Source of the DNA: Methanomicrobiales archaeon
GTDB lineage: Archaea; Halobacteriota; Methanomicrobia; Methanomicrobiales; Methanoculleaceae
Direction: 5' to 3'
Length of the DNA stretch: 38,474 bases
Assembly (NCBI GenBank): GCA_012521035.1
Contig: JAAYND010000046.1
Location: 1-38,474 of the forward strand
Shown: piece after piece, positions 19,636 to 26,976 of the stretch
How positions within the stretch are numbered: position 1 is the first letter of the stretch
Layout of the letters: every line of letters begins with the position of its first letter
Made by a program: the position numbers and the translations under genes
The notes under the pieces: model-generated
The model's input: the letters and a program-made list of their open reading frames with translations, nothing else
What the model was told of the DNA's origin: nothing
Databases searched by the model: none

Positions 19636-20466
19636 ATGCAGAAGAGACTGATATGGACGCTGCTCGCGCTCCTCTGTGTGAGCATGCTTGCAGGCGCCGC
19701 ATCGGCGGCGCCGACGACCGAACTGCACGTTGCAAAGATCGCAGAAGATGGGGTTACCGTCATAGACGAGACGACGGTCGATTATCGCTGGATGGAGAAG
19801 AATCTCCCGGTCCTCGGGGACGGCGTGACCCACTACTACCACCAGGGACCGGTCTTTGAGGGAGACAAGTGGGATCCCCTGGAGACGACGAACTTCAAGG
19901 ACCGGGGAGCCGTGAAGGGTACGAACGTACGCGACCTCGCTGAACTGGTCGGCGGCGCCGAACCCGGTGATGAGATCATGATCCGGGCGGCCGACGGCTA
20001 CCACGTCGAGTTTGCCTACGAGAACGTCTATGAACCCGACCCGCGCCAGGGGCCCATAGGTATCTGCTGGTATAACGGTGCCGAGGCCGGGGCGGGGGAG
20101 CGGCAGGGGTGCGGTTACGTCCCTGACTACTACACCGGGATGCGCCTCGTATTCTTTGCGGACGACTCGACCAACGAAGAAGGTCTCCACGTCTACGGGA
20201 ACTGGGATATGCACGAGACGCTCCCGGACTCTGCACAGCACTTCTATGACCTCTACCCCTCAACCGGCGGCCTTACGGTGAAGTGGATAGATGAGATCCG
20301 CGTCTACTCCGGCGGTTTCCCGGGTGAGCGGGGAGCCCTTGCGGCATCCCTCAACCCCACGGAGGTGAAGGCGACGACGGAGGCGGCAAAGTCCCCACTC
20401 TCCCTCATGGCGGTTCTCGGGGCAGCACTCGGGGCGGTGGCGCTCCATGCCCGGAGGGAGACGTGA
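19636..20466 (+). CDS. Exported membrane-anchored protein with the YHQGP-type (SUOX-like) domain
   Basis: 276 aa; signal peptide; TTELHVAKIAEDGVTVIDETTVDYRWMEKNLPVLGDGVTHYYHQGPVFEGDKWDPLE, near-copy of the 15940 N-terminus; C-terminal TM SPLSLMAVLGAALGAVALHARRET. Confidence 0.85.
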   Translation: MQKRLIWTLLALLCVSMLAGAASAAPTTELHVAKIAEDGVTVIDETTVDYRWMEKNLPVLGDGVTHYYHQGPVFEGDKWDPLETTNFKDRGAVKGTNVRDLAELVGGAEPGDEIMIRAADGYHVEFAYENVYEPDPRQGPIGICWYNGAEAGAGERQGCGYVPDYYTGMRLVFFADDSTNEEGLHVYGNWDMHETLPDSAQHFYDLYPSTGGLTVKWIDEIRVYSGGFPGERGALAASLNPTEVKATTEAAKSPLSLMAVLGAALGAVALHARRET

Positions 20467-21029
20467 TCCCGGTGCGCCGGATCTCCCTCCCCCTCATCCT
20501 CATGCTGATCGGATCTCTCGTTCTTGTATCCGGTTGTATTGATACGACACCCCCTGACGACTACCCCGCCTGGAACCTGACTCTCGTCGGGGATGGTGAG
20601 ACAGTCCTCACCCACCCTGAGATCAGGGCACTCCCGGCCGCTGAAGGCTACGGCTACTCGGTCTCGACGGTCGGCATAAAGCATGGTCCGAACCACTACC
20701 GTGGTGTGCTCCTTGCTGATCTCGTTCAGGCGGCGGGCGGCGCCGAGGAGAACGATCTGATCTACGTCTCGGCAGAGGACGGATACCTCTGGGTCTTTGG
20801 TATGGACCAGGTGAGGGGTGAGGGGTTCTTCACCTTCGACGAAAACCTCAAGGAGGTTCCACCACCGCCGCTCCGCGTGATCCTGGCCTACGAGCAGGAT
20901 AAAAGACCACTACCCCTCGATGAGGGGGGGCCGCTCCGCCTCATCATCATCACCGAGAGCCCCGATGTCATCACCGAGGGGAGCCCGTGGGTGAAGTGGG
21001 TTGACCGGGTTGAGGTCCAGAAGCGATGA
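20463..21029 (+). CDS. Lipoprotein with Oxidored_molyb (SUOX)-like fold
   Basis: GTG start overlapping previous stop (GTGA); lipobox LVLVSGC; YRGVLLADLVQAAGGAEENDLIYVSAEDGYLWVFGMDQV...GGPLRLIIITESPDVITEGSPWVKWVDRVEVQ pattern. Confidence 0.75.
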   Translation: MIPVRRISLPLILMLIGSLVLVSGCIDTTPPDDYPAWNLTLVGDGETVLTHPEIRALPAAEGYGYSVSTVGIKHGPNHYRGVLLADLVQAAGGAEENDLIYVSAEDGYLWVFGMDQVRGEGFFTFDENLKEVPPPPLRVILAYEQDKRPLPLDEGGPLRLIIITESPDVITEGSPWVKWVDRVEVQKR

Positions 21030-22021
21030 ATCGACCTGCGACTCTCGCCGCCCTCCTTCTCCTCCTGGTGATATCGGCAGGTTGCACTGATGCCGACCCT
21101 GAACGCACCACCCTCATGGTGATACCGGCAGGCAGCCTCCTCTACCCGCTTGAGGATATCGAGGCTGCTTTCGAGGATCAGCACCCCGGTATCGACGTCC
21201 GCATCGAAGGGCACGGGAGCATCCAGGCCATCAGGCAGGTAACGGATCTCAGGAGGGATGTTGATGTCGTCGCAGTCGCAGATGCATCGCTGATACCGGA
21301 TATGATGTACCGGCCTATGCCGGATGGGGGCAGTAACTACACCGACTGGTATGTCGCCTTTGCCGAGAACGAGGTGGTGATCGCCTACACCGATAAGAGC
21401 ATCGGCGCAACCGAGATCACACAGGAGAATTGGTACCGGATCCTCTCCCGCCCGGATGTGCGGGTAGGGTTCTCAAACCCCATGCTCGATGCCTGCGGCT
21501 ACCGGGCGCTCATGGTGACGGTACTTGCTGAGGAGTACTATGGAGAGCCCGGACTCTTTGATGCGATCATAGGTGGATCCTTCAATCCCCTCCTCCCGGT
21601 GACCCGCGAAGATGGTGTAGCAAAGATCACCCTGCCGGAACTGATGAGGCCGGCAGGCGATAAGGTCGCCATCCGCGATGGGAGTATCTACCTCCTCTCG
21701 CTCCTTGACGCCGGCGGTATCGACTACGCCTTCGAGTACCGGAGCGTCGCAGAAGACCATGGACTTTTGTGGATCGATCTGCCCCCCGAGATCAACCTGG
21801 GTTTCGCGGAGTACGCCGATGATTACCAGAAGGCGCACGTGACCCTCGGGTTCAGGCGGTTTCAGTCCATCGAGAGCGAGCGTGTAGGCCAGCCGATCGT
21901 CTACGCGATGACAATCCCGGCAGATGCGCCACACCCCGAGGAGGCGAGGATCTTTGTCGATTTTGTCCTGGAGGCGTTCCAGGACGGCTGGCCGAGATCC
22001 GGTGCTACCGCGATAGACTGA
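21026..22021 (+). CDS. wtpA: WtpA/ModA-like tungstate/molybdate-binding lipoprotein
   Basis: ATGA overlap with upstream gene; lipobox LLVISAGC; LMVIPAGSLLYPLEDIEAAFEDQHPGIDVRIEGHGSIQAIRQVTDLRRDVDVVAVADASLI...NWYRILSRPDVRVGFSNPMLDACGYRALM...YAFEYRSVA...PPEINLGFAEYA, characteristic of the archaeal WtpA family. Confidence 0.85.
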   Translation: MNRPATLAALLLLLVISAGCTDADPERTTLMVIPAGSLLYPLEDIEAAFEDQHPGIDVRIEGHGSIQAIRQVTDLRRDVDVVAVADASLIPDMMYRPMPDGGSNYTDWYVAFAENEVVIAYTDKSIGATEITQENWYRILSRPDVRVGFSNPMLDACGYRALMVTVLAEEYYGEPGLFDAIIGGSFNPLLPVTREDGVAKITLPELMRPAGDKVAIRDGSIYLLSLLDAGGIDYAFEYRSVAEDHGLLWIDLPPEINLGFAEYADDYQKAHVTLGFRRFQSIESERVGQPIVYAMTIPADAPHPEEARIFVDFVLEAFQDGWPRSGATAID

Positions 22022-22053
22022 AGGAGAGATTTCCCGGTAGGGGTTCTCTACCC

Positions 22054-22752
22054 CTACCCGATCACGATATCGCAGTACACCCCATCGACCGGCTCGACAA
22101 AGAGGATCGCCTTTCCCCCGATGAAAGCCGGCTTTGGAAACTTCCGGAGCGCCACGAGACCTTCATCAACCACCGCACCGTCGCGCGTCATGACCCGGTC
22201 GACGCCGCAGGCGAGGATCGCATCGACCGTCTGGGTGCCCTGCAGGCTCCGGGTCTCGCCCCTGATGATGAACCGGCCGTCGTTTGCGGACGCCGCAAGC
22301 CCTATGCCGGCGAGCGCACCGATCACGCCGTCCTCGGTCCCACCGAGCCCTTCGAGGCGGATCCCCGCCGCCCGCGCAAGCCCCCGGGCCCGGCCCTGCG
22401 TCACAACACTTTTCTTTGCGGTGAACCCGAAGTCACGGATCTCATCCCCGATCTCAGCCTCTGTCGCAACGCAGATCCCGGGATCGCTCCCCTCAACGAA
22501 GTCGGAGAGCATCAGTTCCTTTGCAGCCGAGAAGAGATCCGCGCCGGCCCCGTTATCCGCACCCTCGATATGGATGACCGCGCAACTGTTGTGCGAGGTA
22601 TACGGGATGGACAGGTGGACATAGAGCTGGTGGCGGGTAACCCCGGTGACCGTGTACGACCGGGCGAGTTCTGCTGCAATCATGCGGGCGAGTCGTCCGG
22701 TTCCCCGGGACTCGAGGGTGTCAGTGTCATCAATGCCAAGATAGAGAGTCAT
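22054..22752 (-). CDS. TiaS-like domain protein (tRNA-Ile2 agmatinylcytidine synthetase N-terminal-like)
   Basis: 232 aa, MTLYLGIDDTDTLESRGTGRLARMIAAELA...; IDDTD(T/S)xxxxGTG signature; much shorter than full TiaS. Confidence 0.75.
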   Translation of the reverse strand: MTLYLGIDDTDTLESRGTGRLARMIAAELARSYTVTGVTRHQLYVHLSIPYTSHNSCAVIHIEGADNGAGADLFSAAKELMLSDFVEGSDPGICVATEAEIGDEIRDFGFTAKKSVVTQGRARGLARAAGIRLEGLGGTEDGVIGALAGIGLAASANDGRFIIRGETRSLQGTQTVDAILACGVDRVMTRDGAVVDEGLVALRKFPKPAFIGGKAILFVEPVDGVYCDIVIG

Positions 22753-22837
22753 GGAATCGCTCGTTACTCTATATCCGCACGCAAAATTTAAGAATTCTTC
22801 TCTGAAGTTAAATAAAATAGGTTTACTAAAGGGCCGC

Positions 22838-23644
22838 TCACGCTCTGATTATGGTGCCGACACGCTCACCGTTCATGAGCCGTGTGAGGGTTCCGGGTAC
22901 ATGAACGTTCACGATCTTGATCTCTTTGACATGAACAGCGTCCCGGAGCAACTCGATCGCCATGCCCTCAAGCACCATATCCTCGAGGTTCATCTCCAGG
23001 AGCTCATCGGCTGTTATATCCGCTATGAACTCTGCATCAGGGTTTACAAACGGATTTTCGGTATAGAGACCATCCACGTTCTTCCCGAGGATACAGTTCT
23101 TCGCGCCCACGACCTCGGCTATCAGGAACGCCCCGGTATCAGTCCGGTGCGGCGGGATACTGCCGATCCTCGGCGGGTGCTCGTAGAGCCCGTAGGGTGG
23201 TGTGCCCTGCACGACCGGCAGCATACCGAGCGATATGAGCGATGGGAGGTTTAAGAGGTCGTCGGTCTCGATCCGGATACCGTTGTACCTTGAGAAGAGT
23301 AGCGATATCATGATCGCGTTCTGCTCGCTGATCTTGCCCGCCAGTTCTGCGAGCACCCCCGTCGGCATACCGAGGTCGATCCCGACATCGAGTATGTGCC
23401 GCGTCCGGGCGCCGCCGCCGGTAGCAACCAGGATCTTGTGATCCCGGGTGAGTTCGCCGATCTCCTCGATCAGCGGGTAGATCACTTTCTTCCCGTAATC
23501 AATGACACCGTGGCCGCCGATCTTGATCACGTTCAGGTCTGGCATGACCCTGATCTGCTGGACTTTCGCGGTCTCCCGCATCAGGCCACGTCGGACAAGG
23601 CTCTCGCCCCGTAACTTCGATCCGATCTCAATTCGTCCTGTCAT
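22838..23644 (-). CDS. Amino-acid-kinase-fold protein resembling molybdenum/tungsten storage protein (MosA/MosB); usually auto-annotated as uridylate kinase
   Basis: VMPDLNVIKIGGHGVIDYGKKVIYPLIEEIGEL...KILVATGGGARTRHILDVGIDLGMPTGVLAELAGKISEQNA...IGSIPPHRTDTGAFLIAEVVGAKNCILGKNVDGLYTENPF...KEIKIVNVHVPGTLTRLMNGERVGTIIRA; the IPPHR.DTGAFL.A and VPG.LT....GE.VGT.IR blocks match what I recall of MoSto subunits. Confidence 0.75.
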   Translation of the reverse strand: MTGRIEIGSKLRGESLVRRGLMRETAKVQQIRVMPDLNVIKIGGHGVIDYGKKVIYPLIEEIGELTRDHKILVATGGGARTRHILDVGIDLGMPTGVLAELAGKISEQNAIMISLLFSRYNGIRIETDDLLNLPSLISLGMLPVVQGTPPYGLYEHPPRIGSIPPHRTDTGAFLIAEVVGAKNCILGKNVDGLYTENPFVNPDAEFIADITADELLEMNLEDMVLEGMAIELLRDAVHVKEIKIVNVHVPGTLTRLMNGERVGTIIRA

Positions 23645-23693
23645 GATATCTCATCCCCATACTGAATGAGTGGGGAAAGTATTAAGAACTTCG

Positions 23694-23715
23694 TGGTATA
23701 TCTACTGATATACCA
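23694..23715. promoter_or_regulatory. Perfect 9-4-9 dyad with back-to-back TATA-like elements between divergent genes
   Basis: TGGTATATC-TACT-GATATACCA; arms are exact reverse complements; lies between starts at 23644 (-) and 23738 (+). Confidence 0.7.
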
Positions 23716-23737
23716 GTTGGTTAGGAGTGATGAAGCG

Positions 23738-23971
23738 ATGAAGATCTATGCACGAGAGCGCCAGAAGGTCGGTACCGGCGTAAAGCAGCCCAGGTTCCGC
23801 GTTGTCGCCGTCGCCACAGAGAAGGGCGATGAGAAGCACCTGAAGGTAGAGGGAGTCCACTTCCGGAAGATCGAGCTCGAAGAGATCGCAAAAGATCTCG
23901 GGGCTGAGATCATCTACCTCGAGGAGATGCCCGAAGAAGAGCGGGGCGAGATGAAGGCAGAGGCTGCGTAA
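23738..23971 (+). CDS. Conserved small protein, 77 aa
   Basis: MKIYARERQKVGTGVKQPRFRVVAVATEKGDEKHLKVEGVHFRKIELEEIAKDLGAEIIYLEEMPEEERGEMKAEAA; the track start at 23666 would extend through the promoter dyad, so ATG 23738 is preferred. Confidence 0.75.
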   Translation: MKIYARERQKVGTGVKQPRFRVVAVATEKGDEKHLKVEGVHFRKIELEEIAKDLGAEIIYLEEMPEEERGEMKAEAA

Positions 23972-23980
23972 CAAAACCGA

Positions 23981-23992
23981 CCCCTTTTTTTC
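23981..23992 (+). terminator. Poly-T transcription terminator
   Basis: CCCCTTTTTTTCT immediately after the 77-aa gene. Confidence 0.5.
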
Positions 23993-24022
23993 TCCCGGAC
24001 GTCAATCTACTCCCACGATCAG

Positions 24023-24376
24023 ATGCCCATACATGAACATGACGAGATGATCGATGCGGCTATCCGTATCCTTCTCGAAGAAGACCAGCAGATAACCATC
24101 AGTTTTTCTCCAGGCGGCATCTCCATCCGTTTCCCCACAACCCGCAAACTCGCTGAATACCTCGGTATCCCTCATTACTATGTCCTGCCCCGGTTCGGTG
24201 CGATGGAGCGGGACGGGCTTATCACCCGCATTGAGCGAGTCGGCATATCAACCACGGTGGCAGGGACAAAAGAGCTCCTCAGGCTCATGGCGGAGCACTA
24301 CCAGGAGCGCGCGGAGGAGATCCTGGGAAAAGAGTTCCTCCGGGCCCTGCAGGCGAACGCGAACGGCAGGGAGTAG
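24023..24376 (+). CDS. Small winged-helix-like DNA-binding protein
   Basis: 117 aa; TTRKLAEYLGIPHYYVLPRFGAMERDGLITRIERVGISTTVAGTKELLRLM, HTH-like arrangement. Confidence 0.6.
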   Translation: MPIHEHDEMIDAAIRILLEEDQQITISFSPGGISIRFPTTRKLAEYLGIPHYYVLPRFGAMERDGLITRIERVGISTTVAGTKELLRLMAEHYQERAEEILGKEFLRALQANANGRE

Positions 24377-24696
24377 AGAAAGCGGGAGTTCGTGCAAAAC
24401 TCATCTCCGCGCATAGCCTGACAGAGAGCGGTAGCGCGCCACAGGAAGGAGCGAAAAACCGCACCCCGACCCGCCTGCATGGCGGATCACTGGCAGGGAT
24501 CACGCCGGGTGATTGGCTTTTCGGCACGCCTCTCATCGCAGGTCAACCCATTACCGGGGACAAATGTACAGCGGAGTCGGCCCGGAGGTACGCCCGTCGC
24601 CCTCACCGGGCAACCCCCCGGGATCAGGTATATGCCTCATGGGGGGGAGACTGGTCAGTACACCCGGGATCGCGGGAAAACCATCAGGGCGCAGAG

Positions 24697-25128
24697 ATGT
24701 CATTACACCCATCAGCAGGCGACGAGTCGACCCTCATGCGGTGGATGCGGCTTGAGATCGGCAGGATCAATAACGGGATCGTTACGGAGCGAAAACGCCT
24801 CTCGCATCTCCTGAGAGAAGAGCACCCATCATCCGTCACGAAGGATGGGAGCCAGTACAACTTCGATCAGGAGACCCTCCACAGACTGGAGCAGGCTCTC
24901 CCCGGAGAACTACAGAGACAGCTCAGGCTCCCGATCACGTTTTACTTCGATTCGACCGTCCCGGACAGCTTCTTCCTCACCGATGAGGCCGCTCTCCTGG
25001 CCCTCCAGCACCTGGAAGAGATCAGTCCCCTCCGGCGGATGCGGGAGGGGAGGCTCTGGATAGCAAAGCCGATCGTGTACACCATAGTGAACCGCTACCC
25101 GACGGCCATGCAGATCATGATGCGGTAG
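24697..25128 (+). CDS. UPF0216 / DUF61 family protein
   Basis: 143 aa; LMRWMRLEIGRINNGIVTERKRLSHLLREEHPSSVTKDGSQYNFDQETLHRLEQALP. Confidence 0.8.
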   Translation: MSLHPSAGDESTLMRWMRLEIGRINNGIVTERKRLSHLLREEHPSSVTKDGSQYNFDQETLHRLEQALPGELQRQLRLPITFYFDSTVPDSFFLTDEAALLALQHLEEISPLRRMREGRLWIAKPIVYTIVNRYPTAMQIMMR

Positions 25129-25134
25129 GCGCGG

Positions 25135-25371
25135 TCACGCCAGAAAAGAGATGAGATCGGAGCCAGAACTGCCGATCTCCGGCAGGGGGTCTGTGGGCCA
25201 GGTTCCCGATGAGCGGATGACGGCACCAGCAGCCGGCGAGACGTCCCCCGGCCGGTACCCCGGGTCCGGTGTGGTTGTGGGGGTGTGCTGATCCTGTGGT
25301 CCGACGACGATGCAGGCAACGAGTCCGGCGATGACAAGCGCCTGTATGGCGACAACCAGTGCTACAGCCAT
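25135..25371 (-). CDS. Small membrane/secreted protein
   Basis: 78 aa; N-terminal hydrophobic segment MAVALVVAIQALVIAGLVACIVV then Thr/Pro-rich stretch. Confidence 0.5.
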   Translation of the reverse strand: MAVALVVAIQALVIAGLVACIVVGPQDQHTPTTTPDPGYRPGDVSPAAGAVIRSSGTWPTDPLPEIGSSGSDLISFLA

Positions 25372-25552
25372 TCTATGCTGAGAGATATTATATCACCTCG
25401 CATGCCGGATGGAGGGGATCTTATTTATATTTTTCTGGATTTATAATATCTGATGCAATATATTGCCCTGAAAGAAGGGATTAACCGATTTCCAGAGATT
25501 TCACGCCCGGCACACCGGATCGGGTGCTCTTCTTCCCGGACAGGCATCTTCG

Positions 25553-26194
25553 CTAACTCGAACGACCGGCACGACCTCCGCGATCCCTCTCTCCCCGGAA
25601 TGCCCGCCGGATTCGCTCAGACGCCGGCAGGGTGACCTCATCCATCTGTGCATCGAAGTAATCCACCCACTCCGCGACGACCGCGAGCTCCTCCTGGAGG
25701 CCGGCGATAGTTTCCCGGAGGTCTTCGATCTCCCTCATCCTCTCTTCCCGTTCCCGCTCGATCCCGGTTGTCAGGTGTGCGATCCGGCGCTCCTGCCGGG
25801 CCAGTCTCTCCTGCATCACCTGGATATCGATCACCACTTCGGGTGGGAGCGCGGGAGCGGTCCGGTCAATCCCGGCCGCAGGTTCTTCAGAGATCGCCGG
25901 AGAATCCACCGATCGAACTTCCCGGACGATCTCTTCAGGTGTGAGACCCTTTCCGGAGAGTTCGATGAGATTCCTGGCAACCTGGACCGCGCTCTCGGGG
26001 AATATCCTGACCGGGCCGATGGTCCGGTAGGTAAAGAGGCTCTCGTATCTCTGGATGAGCGCCCGGATATCCTTCTCGGATACCCCGGTGAGCTGCGCGA
26101 TCTCGCCGATCTTGAGTTCTTTCCTGGTTATGCTGCCACCATCCTCTCTATCTGCTTCGCTGGCGAAACCCTCACCGTATTTCTTTGTTCTCAT
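25553..26194 (-). CDS. MerR-type HTH transcriptional regulator with coiled coil
   Basis: ATG at 26194: MRTKKYGEGFASEADREDGGSITRKELKIGEIAQLTGVSEKDIRALIQRYESLFTYRTIGPVRIFPESAVQVARNLIELSGKGLTPEEI; followed by coiled coil. Confidence 0.75.
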   Translation of the reverse strand: MRTKKYGEGFASEADREDGGSITRKELKIGEIAQLTGVSEKDIRALIQRYESLFTYRTIGPVRIFPESAVQVARNLIELSGKGLTPEEIVREVRSVDSPAISEEPAAGIDRTAPALPPEVVIDIQVMQERLARQERRIAHLTTGIEREREERMREIEDLRETIAGLQEELAVVAEWVDYFDAQMDEVTLPASERIRRAFRGERDRGGRAGRSS

Positions 26195-26253
26195 CAGGTA
26201 TAGGTACGTGCCGATCGGGTTTTTCTCACTCCGCCACCCAGGTACCTGGTACC

Positions 26254-26934
26254 ATGGAACAGAGAGAGGATGGAGTCTTAGCAGGTGTAACCGTCGTGCG
26301 TAAGGCGGTGCGGTCCGCCAGGCTCCAGGTGCAGCCGGACGGAACCCTGCGGGTGGTCGCCCCTGCATCGTTCAACGTCGAGGAGTTCCTGCAGCGCAAC
26401 GTCGTCTGGATCGAGGAACAACGCGCGAAGTACGATCGACTTGCCGCCGCCGGGCGCGGAAAGGAGGACCGCCTCCTCCTGCACGGAGAGTTCTACCGTG
26501 TGCTCCCTGGCGTGCGGTTTGCGATCGACGGGGCCTCTGGCTGCGTCACATCGCCATCTACCTCTATCCTCAAACGAAACCTCACCCGTATGTTAAAAGA
26601 GGAGGTCAGCGATCGCCTGAAGGACTACCCGGACCTCGTGGGGAAAGGGGTGGGCAGGATCTCGATCAAACTCCAGAGGACCAGGTGGGGGAGCTGCTCC
26701 TCACTCGGCAACCTCAACATCAACCTGCGCACCGTAGCCCTCCCCGAGACCCTGCGCGAGTATATCGTCATCCATGAGGCGACCCACCTCCGGGAGCAGA
26801 ATCACTCGGCCCGGTTCTGGAAGCTGGTAGAGGATCACTATCCCGACCACCGGACGGCGGAGGCCGAACTGCGGCGCTACTGGGTCATCCTCGAACGAAA
26901 TCGGGTCTGGCGTTCACTCCAGGATGCGCCGTGA
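26254..26934 (+). CDS. YgjP/DUF45-type zinc metallopeptidase
   Basis: LREYIVIHEATHLREQNHSARFWKLVEDHYPDHRTAEAELRRYW (HExxH motif); LQRTRWGSCSSLGNLNINLRTVALP typical of the family. Confidence 0.88.
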   Translation: MEQREDGVLAGVTVVRKAVRSARLQVQPDGTLRVVAPASFNVEEFLQRNVVWIEEQRAKYDRLAAAGRGKEDRLLLHGEFYRVLPGVRFAIDGASGCVTSPSTSILKRNLTRMLKEEVSDRLKDYPDLVGKGVGRISIKLQRTRWGSCSSLGNLNINLRTVALPETLREYIVIHEATHLREQNHSARFWKLVEDHYPDHRTAEAELRRYWVILERNRVWRSLQDAP

Positions 26935-26976
26935 GGGAGGAAAACCCCCTGGCAGCCTTCGGGCGCCGGTGCACTC

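Noticed and set aside
24380-24690. Possible structured ncRNA (RNase P or SRP RNA) in the intergenic region
   Set aside because: GC-rich and not clearly coding, but I could not match conserved RNase P or 7S RNA core motifs by eye; needs an Infernal/Rfam scan.
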